NCBI GenBank assembly: GCA_018806915.1
Contig: JAGKQI010000038.1
Span: forward strand, 248,001 to 312,000
DNA: 64,000 nt
Source of the DNA: Phytophthora colocasiae
Lineage: Eukaryota > Oomycota > Peronosporomycetes > Peronosporales > Peronosporaceae
Direction of reading: 5' to 3'
Shown here one piece after another: positions 41,443 through 52,800 of the stretch; position 1 is the stretch's first letter; each line of letters opens with the position of its first letter. A program made the position numbers and the translations under genes. Under the pieces are notes generated by a model. The model was not told the DNA's origin and ran no database searches. It was given only the letters and a program-made list of their open reading frames with translations.

Positions 41443-41459
41443 GATGAAGGTGTGGGCGG

Positions 41460-41473
41460 TTATTGAGGAGTGA
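41460..41473 (-). promoter_or_regulatory. Initiator-like motif of the IDE gene
   Basis: TCACTCCTCAATAA on the minus strand matches 12 of 14 positions of the oomycete initiator and ends 17 nt before ATG 41442. Confidence 0.5.
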
Positions 41474-42218
41474 ACGTCATCAGATGGGCAGTGAAACGAG
41501 GGAACCCCGGAATACTGACCACGAAGTTGCTGTTTTAGTACATGCATGTACCGGTATACATGTAGATGCTGTAGTGAACTAGAAGCACGCAGTTCGTCTT
41601 AAAACAATTGGATGCATGTATTTATGCATCATTTACCGACAAGGACGCTGCATTTCGAGATCCAAAGTAAGTAGATGCAAATATTTGCCCTACCCATCGC
41701 CCGACTTTTTTCGCGGCGGGTACAAGTACCGCGGTGAAGCCGGGCGTGTTGCGTGGCAGCAAGTCCGACCAGCAGACATTCATCAGGGTAGTGCCGCTAT
41801 CCAACAGCTTTATGGTTAGTGATATACTAGTAGTAATACCAGGCACGTCGAAGGCCTAATGTGGCAAATGCCTAATGCGGCGGTGTTGCGGTACGGTTGA
41901 TCCCATCACGATGTCAATCACGTACACTGACTCCAAATAAATATTTCGCAGCCATTACGAGAATGGCGGTGCATCCATTGTCACATTTTATATCGATAAT
42001 TTAACACTGTCTCTACCTTTATTGTGTACGACACATTTTCCGTCTTTATCATATATGGCAGGTTTCCGGCTCCCCTCCCGCACTTTCCAAGCCAAAACAA
42101 ACCAGACTTCGAGCGGGGAGGAACAAGCGCCGCCCCCACAACTGTACGACCCCCTCAAGCAGCTCCTGGCGCCAGAGCCCCATTCCTCTCCTCGCGTCCA
42201 AGAAGACCTTCCGTCGCC
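41474..42218. other. Divergent intergenic region between IDE and the AGC kinase
   Basis: No gene supported. A CATTTTCCG initiator-like site near 42030 could serve the kinase. An ATG at 42055 opens a frame not in phase with the kinase and might act as an upstream ORF. Confidence 0.4.
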
Positions 42219-44432
42219 ATGTCCAGTCGGAGGCCATCGTCGCGTACGTCATCCACTTCGTTTGCGTGCCCCCTGTCGCTTTAAGTGTGTTTAATTCTGT
42301 TTTGCCAAATTACAGGCACTACAAGTCAAAGTCATCACTCGAATGGCAAAACACGTATTAAGGCTAAACGGCGGTTCCTTCTTAAAGTCACGCCTATCGA
42401 GGCCTGGGACCTTTTGCCATCCGAATCAGGACGCAATCGCAACTCTTACTGCACTATGGTGCTGCTAGACGAGAACAAGCGTGAAATTAAAGGCGAAAAG
42501 CAGCGCACCCCGCCTATGCGCCAGTCGAACCCTGTCTGGAGTCCTCTAAAGGCTGCAGTGTTGCGCTCTCTTGAAAGTAGCGTCGAGTCTCATCAGCCTT
42601 TAGGGATTGGCGCAGCTGCTGCCTCGGAAGAGTATACTTTTGGTATCCAGACGAATCTGGTTAATGCGAAATATGTGCTGGTTAAGTGCAAAGACAAAGG
42701 TCGAGTGGAAAATGAAGACTTGGGGCGTCTCTTGCTCAGTCTTGAAGACATGAACACTAGTGGTGAAGAACGAGTGGCGTGGTACGACTTGCAACTGCGT
42801 CCTGGTGGCAAAATGAAACGGGTGCAGGGTAAAGTGCGAATTTCCAGTCGAATTGTGCGCGAACCCAGTTTGTGGCAATTGTGGACTGCTGCAGAGCAAA
42901 TGAGACAGGAAATGCCAGGCAGAGACCGCAGTTTGTACCTAAAACCGCACCCCAACGTCATTACGGGCAAAGAAGCGGTGGAATGGATGTTGTGTCATGG
43001 TCTTAACCGTCCAATGCAGGGAGGAATCACGTGTTCAACTGCAGAGGAAGCGTTACTACTTGGAACTGCTTTAATTCGTAATGGAGTCATGATGCACGTT
43101 TCGGGAGATCGGAGATTTACCAATAGTACGTGGAAGTATTACCGCTTTATGGTGAATCACTTGGACTCGACCGTGCAGAAGGAAGCGAGTCGGCAGAGAG
43201 ATATGATCCTCTCAGGTGAAGCGGAAGAAGTGGAAGACACGGAAGAAGAAGTGCTGACACGCTCTATGATGGCTACATCGGTCAGCAATGAAGAGGAGAA
43301 CGGACTGGGTGCGTCTCGTCTTGCTGGAGGCTCTGGAGCCACTGCACCTGCATCAGCAGAAGAATCCAACAGAGGCAAGTCCAAGTCGACGCTTAAAATT
43401 GAAGACTTTGAGCTGCTCAAGGTTCTGGGTACCGGCACGTACGGCCGTGTGTTGTCTGCCCGCGGCCCGGATGGAAACGTCTACGCCATTAAGATCATCA
43501 CGAAGATTGGCATGGACGAAAACATGCGCCGGAACGCCAAGATTGAGCGCGATATGCTGCGTGAAGTGCGTCACCCGTTTGTGGCGTCACTGCTGTTTGC
43601 CTTCCAGAACGAAGATAAGGTGTACATGGGAATGGAGTTTTATAATGGTGGCGACCTGCGCCACCACTTGACGCTGAACCAAAACGACGAACTCAAGCTC
43701 ACGCCTGGACGCATCAAGTTGTATGCAGCGGAGTTGGTGGCAGGTCTCGCACACCTACACAGCCTAGATATTATCTACCGGGACCTCAAACCTGAAAATA
43801 TTCTGGTTCAAAAGGATGGTCACATCGTCCTGGTGGACTTTGGCCTATCGACATACGCGCGTGACGAGAACGAAGGAAAGGCCCATTCCCTAGCTGGATC
43901 GCCAGAGTACATTTCACCTGAGGTTCTCGCTGCTGCTAACCCCAAGAAGGGAGAAGCTCCAGCTATCTATGACAAGACTTGCGACTGGTGGAGCCTGGGT
44001 ATTCTTCTGTTTGAGATGTACGTCGGACGTACGCCATTCAAGGATGACAATAAGGCCATCATGTACCGCAACATTGCTGAAGGGTTCTTGTACATTCCAC
44101 CGGAGTTGCCCGAGGAAGTGCAGTTACTCCTGGCTGGTTTGATTGAACGGGATCCATCGAAGCGTCTTGGAGCCAACGAGGCTGTGCCGTTCTCAATTAT
44201 GAAGCACCCGTTCTTCGAGGGCATTGACTGGGAGGAGTTGCAGCAGAAAAAGGTTCAGCCCGAATGGGTACCCGATGTCATTGACGACGCAGATGCTAAG
44301 TATGTGGACAACGAGTTCATTAACCAAGTGCCAGTGGATACACCTGAGTGGCGCATGCTTGACTCTGTGGATCGCGAGCGGGAGTACTTTGAGGACTTTA
44401 CGTATCGCGCGACTCGAGTCATTCAGAAGTAA
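42219..44432 (+). CDS. C2-DEP-AGC protein kinase, two exons
   Basis: Exon 1 is 42219-42243 (MSSRRPSSR start), the intron 42244-42315 (GTACGT...TTACAG), and exon 2 42316-44432; 713 codons. About residues 28-190 form a C2-like beta domain (LLKVTPIEAWDLLPSE...SYCTMVLLDENKREIKGEKQ). A DEP domain follows at about 195-290 (GKEAVEWMLCHGL, ALIRNGVMMHVSG). An AGC-type kinase begins at GTGTYGRV (about 380), with YRDLKPEN (about 496), DFG in LVDFGLS (about 517) and the AGSPEYISPE activation segment. The C-tail ends FEDFTYR, a hydrophobic-motif-like turn. Membrane recruitment through C2 and DEP is expected. An earlier in-frame ATG at 42024 would add 65 residues. Confidence 0.88.
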
Positions 44433-44705
44433 GCTCGGCAAGCGAAAGAAAAAAAGCTATCAGGATGGAGAAAAGTAGGTAAATGAGGTGGGCGGTTTTG
44501 ACGTCGTTCGTAAGCAGATCCATCGGTGGGACTGCATGTAGAGCAGCAAGAGCAGCGGACCTTGGGTCAATATGTGCGTATATTCTTTTGAATTGATCAC
44601 TCGTAAGTAGTGTCGGTTGTGAAGCTTGATTGTTGTTATCACTTACTGTAGTAAAACTAAATCATCTCCAGCTGCAACGTTAGTAGAAAACAATTGATAT
44701 CCTAC

Positions 44706-45510
44706 CTACGACTTACAAGTGCGTTTGGCTCGGGAAAACGAGAGTAGCTTGGCCTTGGTTGGGTTCGCCTTGAAGGTAGGGTGCTCGGGTGTAGTACTTC
44801 CCTCTTGCTGCCGCGAAGGTGGACGGACCAGCGTGACAATTCCGTCAAAAGCTTCCACTGCTTTCCAGTGATGAGGCACAGAAACATTGTTTGCAAACAA
44901 AATCTCCCGCATCTTGGCCCAAAACTTGATCAGCACGCCGCGCTTAATCTCCGGAGGCAACGCCCCTCCTTTCACGCGCTGGTCTAACTCGACCAGATAA
45001 GCAACCCTCTCCACAAGATCGCCATTGTCAGAGCCATTCTCCACGAATCCGGAAATGGCAGAATCTCAGCTCGAACGCACATGAGCCTTTTCCCAAGTTC
45101 TTCTCCCAACTTTCAACCACATCTTTGATCTTCGTTGGTTGAGCGTCTTCATGAGTTTGCAGAATTCACGTTGGAGCTCCTGATGTGCTGCAATCTCGCG
45201 TTTCCTTAAGCTGAAAGTCACGATTCTCCAGTGACAAACCTCATCTGGACTCGGGTCTTCTTCTGCGTCATAGCCCCAACTTACAAAAGCATTTCGCAGC
45301 TGAATGAAGCAAACTGCGTGGTTGTCGAGGTCTGTCCGATAAATTACTCGGCCGTTCTTGGTCGGCTACTGCTACTGTGCCTCGAATCCTGCTGTAAACG
45401 AAGGTTTGCTTGGGTGATACTCGAGATGAAACAGGAGATATCCATCAGGAGATAGACCGTCGACGGCAAGCGCGTAGAATGTATCGAGATTGCTCACAGG
45501 GAACCCTATT
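44706..45510 (-). pseudogene. Decayed gene of unknown family
   Basis: A minus-strand frame from about 45510 reads FYALAVDGLSPDGYLLFHLE. It hits two TAG codons close together near 45377-45385, resumes as NGRVIYRTDLDNHAVCFIQL and continues to REIAAHQELQREFCKLMKTL before a stop at 45067. Coding sense then resumes in another frame (44706-45044) with LVERVAYLVELDQRVKGG and KRGVLIKFWAKMREILF. The pieces are collinear and compositionally coding, so this is most likely one gene with in-frame stops and a frameshift. I do not recognise the family. Alternatively, part could be exons with unrecognised splicing. Confidence 0.5.
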
Positions 45511-45687
45511 CAAGGCAAACAGCTATTGACTATACACCTACGGGTAGTTTGATGGTAGTCAGTATGCAGCGAAGCTAACTAGCTTCGCTGCATATTGACC
45601 CAAGCTTTAGCATTTTTAGTCTCAACATTATACTCTTCCCAAATGGCGATATAATTTTTAGTCCAGCTTTTTTTTTCTCGGATGGCT

Positions 45688-45701
45688 TCACTCCAGAATC
45701 A
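45688..45701 (+). promoter_or_regulatory. Initiator-like motif of the COPI-associated gene
   Basis: TCACTCCAGAATCA matches most positions of the oomycete initiator and ends 21 nt before ATG 45723. Confidence 0.4.
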
Positions 45702-45722
45702 TCCGAATCTAGCGCCCCTAAT

Positions 45723-46683
45723 ATGTTCGGCTCGAGTGAGAACGACGCGCAGGAGCGACTGCTGCGTGCGCCACTGAACCCACAGCAAGCGGCAGTGGGC
45801 AATGCAGGCCACCCGGCAGGCATCCGGCAACAGGAGATCGGCGACAAGGGCGGCTTTCCGTCACTCTCGAACTTGTCTGCGCCTGCTACCTACTGGCAAA
45901 AGTTAGTGAGAATTTAGAAATGCATATGATATGATGCTGACGGTATGATATTTCGCTAGAATGAAGATGATGGAGGCAGCCACACTCATGCGCTACCTGC
46001 GCTACGCGAACGTGGTGCTGGCTGTGCTGCAGGCACTAGCAGGGTTTATGGGACTGTTCAACCTCGTTGTGCTGGATATCACATGCTTCCTCATATCTGT
46101 CTACGCTATGTAAGTTCTCATTTCTTATATGACCAATCTATATCTAATCTATATGAAATGACAATTCAGCATCTTCGCACTGCTGTTGCTAGCCTTCGAG
46201 TGCCGTTTCAGGCACATGGAGCCATGGATCCGCCAGCAATTCGGCTTCCTATTCACATACCGCGGACGAACGGCTTTCATTTTCATTGTGGGCTTCATGG
46301 ATTTCGGCATGGAAGGCTCTTTGCCCTATTTTGTGGGCTTTTTAATGTGTGGCAACGCCATTTTGAGTCTCCTCATAATGCTCTTCCACCCGCAATTCCG
46401 CGAAGGAACACTGGATATGGACATGGACCCGACCCTCACATACCGCCCTGCTGCTGAAGAGACGGAAACGCTACTGCGTCAACATGAAGGAGTCGCAGCT
46501 AAGGCGGGGGCGTTTGTGCTTCATGAAGCTGAGGAACACCCGGAGTTTATGGCCAAGGTAAGGTGATGGTCACTAGCTCTTGACGTTGTGGCCTTCTTCT
46601 CATGGAAATTGTTGTTGTTGTGTGAATAGATGGCCCAGTCTTACGCTTCGAAGCATGGTTACGTGCCCCCTGCGCAGAAGTAG
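45723..46683 (+). CDS. COPI-associated-type tetraspan membrane protein, four exons
   Basis: Exons 45723-45901, 45960-46109, 46170-46557 and 46630-46683; the three GT-AG introns are 58, 60 and 72 nt, all phases agree, and the product is 256 aa. A hydrophilic N-terminus precedes four hydrophobic segments (YANVVLAVLQALAGFMGLF; TCFLISVYAIIFALLLLAF; TAFIFIVGFMDF; YFVGFLMCGNAILSLLIMLF). The EPWIRQQFGFLFTYRGRTAF region is typical of the COPI-associated protein family (PF08507), which sits in Golgi or endosomal membranes. The cytoplasmic tail is acidic. It ends 208 bp before the convergent VPS13 stop. Confidence 0.8.
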
Positions 46684-46891
46684 GAATTTCAACTGTCCTA
46701 TCGTTATGGACGCCTTTCAGCTGCAGATTACCTCGTCTACCGGCAAGTTATGTGCGTCCCGTGGCTCTTCTTCTTTCCTATGTATTTGTTTATAGTCCAT
46801 GAATCACTAACTCCAAGAATGCCAGTGGCCAACAATTGTACTTCAAGTAGCAGAATACGTATATGCATTTCGTGATTGTCTAATTTGCTGC

Positions 46892-49800
46892 TTACTCAGT
46901 GCCATAGCTTGTTGCTGTTTCTCGTTGGTGTCGAACAACTAATTCGGTCAGGAAAGTTTGGACACGATCCGTGCCCGAAGCTCCCAACTCTTCCAGACCT
47001 GACAGCATGGCGGTCGCAACTTCGCCGTTCGTCTTGTCGGTTGCATCCGGCCCCACGTGCTCAATATCGAATGCATTTGAGCCCAGGTGTACTGCAATTC
47101 CTGTTGATGTACGCTGAGCCCCCACCAACTTGGATAACGGGTAACTCCAAATTACCAGCGGTGGAGGGATGGACGTCGACGACATAATAGCAGTTGTCAG
47201 CGTTGCAAGAGTTCCTTCAGAGGCAAATTCAAGCAGCAGAAGGCGCAACGATGTGGCCACAAGAATTCGAGCGCCGGGCAGGAAAATGTGCGTATCGTAT
47301 AGCTCATTGGGGAGTTGAAGCTTGAATTTCATCGGCAGTGTCAGCAGCAACCGGGATACCAACGCGTCCGCTGGTGTATACACTCGAACTCGCTGATCGC
47401 TGGTCACTCGCAGCAACCGGGGTTCTCGTCGCCGATAAACTTCTTTGCCCAAGCCGGTACGACGATCAAGTGCCGATGTTGTTGCAGTAATTCCTGCTGC
47501 AGTCGTAGCTGCAAGATCCAGTACACCTGCTGCAGGTTTGACAGCCACTCCAATTAAACCTTTGCCCATTCCCTCAATGAATCCCGGAAGACCACCGTGA
47601 AGTGCACCTTGCGCTGGAGCTGTTATGACACCCGTGACACCGGCGAAAATACCCTTACCAAGTTGTTTCGTGCCGTGAATAAGCCCCGTACCAATATGAG
47701 TGGCAACTTGCTTTCGTGGACCCTGAGCACGTCGTTCAGCTAGATATTTACGATCCAGTGACAGTGTTGCAATGCCCTCAGACAACGTGCCAGTTACCTT
47801 ACTTGCAGCGTTGAAAGCCCCATATAGAGAATGAGTAAAAAGACTAGTTGTTCCACGTGAAAGCCCCAACACAAACTCCTGCGGAGACGTGACAAGTCCA
47901 GCAGCAGGTTCATAGAAGAAGTCCTTCACTCCAACACCAAGATTTGTAACGAGACCCACGGGATTACCGAGGATATCTGCAGCTCCAATAAGCGAATAAA
48001 TCTGACGCATACCTTGCAACATGTAGTGCTGCTGCACTGTTGACACCAAGAAAGCCCCAGAAGCGAAAGCGTGGTTGAGGTGCAATGCGTTCAAGTATAG
48101 AGTAGCACTGTCGATTTGGGAGAACGTCGAGCTGAGCAAAGCTTTAGTGACTGCCAAAGGCAGTTTAACCAGCAACGCCAACCCAGTTGCAGATTCTTCG
48201 GTCTCCCCGTAGTGGTTCAGAATCGTGATACTTAGCTGAACCTTGACAGGATGAAGCTGCAGCGTTTCAATGTAAATCCTCCGCTCTGAGTTCACAGTGA
48301 ATCTCTTTTCGGAGGATTTCGACTGCACTTTGGATGCCTCACTCGTAAGTCGTCGTCGTTCCGCTGGATAATTTCTTTCCAAAGCTGCCGAACAATCGGT
48401 CACAAATGAAGCAAGCGCGAGTAAAAATGCCTCATCAATTTGGATCCGGGCTGGTTGCATCATAGCTGAGAAATACTTGATGTAGTCCATGTTTTCATCG
48501 TAGCTTAGTCTTAGAATTGATAGGTGGAAGAAGTGCGGTCGAATTGCTCTGGATCCAGATTTTGCATCCACTTTGTCTCCGCTATCCTTATCTTCTTCAG
48601 AGGACGGCTCCGTGCCATGCGCAGATCGAACTTCTGCACTTTTCTGTTTATCAGGTGATGTCGAAGATGATTCGTCCCGGAATCCAACACATCCACTTCC
48701 CTTTTTCAAGATCGGCGCAATAACAACAGGGTAAATAGCGTCGCTGAGTTGACTATCGAGCTGGAAACACCCGATTTTAACCTCACACTGGTCGTGATCG
48801 TTGTTGATATTGGCGTACGCAATATCTACATCTTGGCCAGAAAACAGAAGCAACTCGTCTGGTGTACTGGTCACTAGCGACACACCAAAATGTGGTAAGC
48901 GAAAATGCGCTACCACCTCAGACGTGAAGCCTGGCGTTGTCGATCTCTCGGCTTCTCCATGTGCTGCTACTAACTGTCGGGTCTGTTTTCCTGCACGTTC
49001 TTTCCGGTTCAGCGGTACATCTTGAGCTACCATCGTCTTGGTAACACCTTGCAAGTGCCAACGGACATATACTCGACTTGGCGCCTTTGGAAGAGCTGAC
49101 TTGGATGGGATCTCGACTTGCTGCGATTCGCCAGGTTGGTCTAAGAGGATGGAACTGTGGTAATCAGACGATGTCGTGCCTTCCTTGGGTGCATACCAAA
49201 CGCTGATCTCTCGATTCGGAGTCCCCAAGAAATATGCTTCATCCCAGCCGAAACACACACTTTCACCAGGTGCTAAGCTCTGCATTACACCGCGTTGGAA
49301 AGCGGATGCATCCTTCTTGACGCCCTCGAAAATCTGCTTGAACCAAATCGTTTCTCGAGCACACGAGTTGATCATCCGGTACAACGGGAATTCTGCAACG
49401 TCTTCATTCGTCACTACGACACAAACTTGAACTCCTGCTTCCACCCGAACTTGAACACGCAACACACAAATACGAGAGGCATCTGGAGTGCTAATCTTCA
49501 AGGCTGTCTCACTAACATCATGCAATGAAAACTTGCCGCTCCACTGATAGTCCTCAGCTTCTGAATTTGCAGTACCGGGAGGACTCCGAACTTTCAATCG
49601 GATGCAGGTGTCCGACGGGATGGACGAGTGTGCCCACCAGCTAAACTCTGAAGTCGATTGTGGAGGTACAACCAAGAGTTTATTGTCATCTTTTGATCCC
49701 TTCTTAGAAGCAATATCAGTCACCGCAGAAGCTAGGATTTCGCGATCAGATTGGTTCAGAAGGAGATACCGCTCGACAAATGTCACCACCATAGAATTTG

Positions 49801-52800
49801 ATCCTCCAATTTGTTTGAATAGAGCAACCAGATCGTGATAGCGCTTGGTGGCTTCATTGTAGACCCGTAGCGAAGTATTGGCTCCAACTTCAAGACTGAT
49901 ATCTTGTGCGCTAGAGGATTGCTGTGTGTTACCATCCAGTTGCACCATAATTGCACTGACCTCAGAGTAGTAGTGCGCTTGCAGCTCATCTTCATCAATA
50001 TCTTCCTCAGATACCTTTTGGTCTTGAAGAGCATTGAGTTTGGTATGAATTGCTTCCATTTCAGCTGAGCCACAGCACTCTTCAGTTTGTTTCTTTCTCG
50101 ACGGAGAGAACGGAGATTTTGCAAATCGTGCCATCATTGACTTCGTACCAGGAATCTTCTCAATCAATTTTGCTTGAGGCGAGAAAACAAGAGGAAGCGA
50201 CGTAGCGTTTTGCAGTAGAAAACGTGGCTGGACGATCATGAAGTGCCCTGCGTTTCGTTCTCGAGTTTCTTTGCTGTCAAAAGATACATTCAAAGTCGCT
50301 GTCCGTGACTGGAAATCCAATAGCGACAACACCACGTTCTTGTTATCATTTCCAGGCTTCAATGGGATGGACGAAATTGCCTTCAAAGCTGCAGATGCGC
50401 CCGTTTTCGCGGTCTCTTCGGTTGAGTCCAAGATACTCGGAATTCGGAACAGTTTACTCCAGCTGGACCCAGTCATTGAGATGGAACAATACGTTTCGTC
50501 CTGAAGAACAGACGACAACGTATCCACACGTCCATGTGGAGGAATGACCTGCGAAGATACGAGATGGACATCTTCACGATCAGGAGAAGCACCAGCAGTA
50601 CGTCGAACTTTTTTTAGTGCAAACAACACAGCAATAATCGGCACACCACAGTTGTTCACTAGTGTCAGTGGCGACATCAGCTTCAATTGGGCGTATTGGA
50701 GACTGCTAGCATTTGAGGACGTGAAAACACGACTGTGTGCATGGAAGTAGCTTCCGTTGGCCTTGCAGATCTGGCTGGGGTGGAATGGCACCGTTCCGTC
50801 GATCATCTTCTGGCACTTGCACGCGTAATCATCAAGTACAAGAGAGCATGAGGCGGTGTGCAATGTGCTGCTTTCTTTCTCACTGATAAATAGTTCATTA
50901 CTCCATCGGTGCTCTCTGTCAACCGATGGAGGTTGAGCAGAGAGTTTGGAGTTACCTGAACTTCTCAGTTGAGCTGGAGATTGATCGAGATGCGGCTTCA
51001 TAAACACTCGAACAGACCCAATTTGCGATACGAAGCGGAAAGGGACGCTACATGCTCCTTTAGGCTCGATCGTTCCAATCTCTGTGATCGTTTTACCATC
51101 AGCTTCGAGCACACTGCAATCGATAGCAATACTGGTTTCATTGAAAAGACGAACCAATGACGAGATAGTAAATGTCCGGTAACCACAGGCTGCAGACACA
51201 TCGAGAAGGATATGCAATGGTTGCGGTGGAGGGATGCTTGATGCCACAGCCTTAGAAAGATTTTCATTTCTCTTTTCCTTGCTGGTTGACTCACTTTCTG
51301 TGCTAACACGGCGGGGTCGAACACCGTAAATATACTTTCCAGTGTTACGAATTGGAATGTCCGTTAGCGGGTGCCACTCATTGTCGTCCCAGCAGAATGA
51401 TACCGTTTGTTCAGCACCCAAAGATGGCGAAATTGATGTAAGCAGTTCGAGAGGTACTTTAGCTTGGTTTGAAAGCATTTCACGCTTCGGCTTCCGTCGA
51501 GACGCGTAAGTGAACCCTCGTGATGCATTCCCAATATCGTGCGTCACCCAGTACGTAATCGGTGCACCAGTGTCGTTTACCAAATAGCAGTCCGAGGAAA
51601 TGACATTCGTTGGCGAAACGTATGGCGGTCGAGCACTGCTCAGTGAACCATCGTAGGCTTTTGCAGTTAGGCAAAAGGAGTCAATCATTGCTGGAGAGAT
51701 GTTGACATTAAGTGGGTGTCCTTCCATTCCAGTAAAATCGAGGTTTGCCGTCATTTCCCCTGTTTCATCTCGAATTAAAGATCCCTTAAGGTCGAACATC
51801 CACGGCTCCACGATCGGTTCCCAGGATCCTAACGCTGTATTGAATCCCCAAATACTTACTCCATCATCACCATTCGTTTCGTTCAAACTTTCGTCTGGAA
51901 ATTCCACAGCCACTTCTGTCAGTGTTGGGACAACACCATCAATTCGTTCTCCAACCTCATAGGTAACCTTGCACATTGCGCGGTAGGTATATAGGCGCGC
52001 AATTGGGGACAAGTGTGGCCCACTTTGTCGAAGTAAGGTGATACTTATGTCCTGCAACAGAAGCTGGACCATACTGATACTGTCCTCACGGAATTCGATT
52101 TCTGGCGGGGCCAACGACCTCGGTAGGGCTTCAGCAGGCTTAGTATCATCTTCTTCCTTTTCAGAGCTTTCAGGAGTGGTGCCCGCTTTTTCGTTTTTAA
52201 CGCTGTCATCACTAATATCACCTTCTGTTCCAAGCACCTGCTTAGCTTGGGCAATCAGGAAAAGATCAACCGTACAGATAACAGCGTGGAAATGAGTCAG
52301 ATTGATTGCCATTGTTGCCTCCGCATCTTCTGCAGTGACCAATTCGACGTCAACGGTGAAGTCATCACATACAATACGCTCGTATTTTGCTTGGATTCCT
52401 ACTTCCCCTGCTTTCGTTGGTGAGTTGTCTGCTGACTCTGGAGGAGTTGACGATATCAAGACAGATGACTCTGGTGGCCATTGAGAACTCACTTTTACGG
52501 ACATATTTCGCCCATAAACTTGCGTTCGAGACGTCTCCGGACCATCGCTATGGTATCGACCGACAAAACATCCACTCGCAATCATTTTCAGCGTGCTGTT
52601 TTCGGGGTGGAGACGTCGAGAGACGTTATCTTCGTTTCCGTACTCATCAATGTGATTTGGAACGCATTCAGCAGCAAGATAATAAACTAAACCAGTCGTA
52701 ATAGACACGTCCAACGCAGGCTTTGGAGCTCCGATTTGCTCCGGCGTATCAGATTCAATGGAAGCGAAGTATCGAAGCCTTTGGCCAAATTCAACAATCA

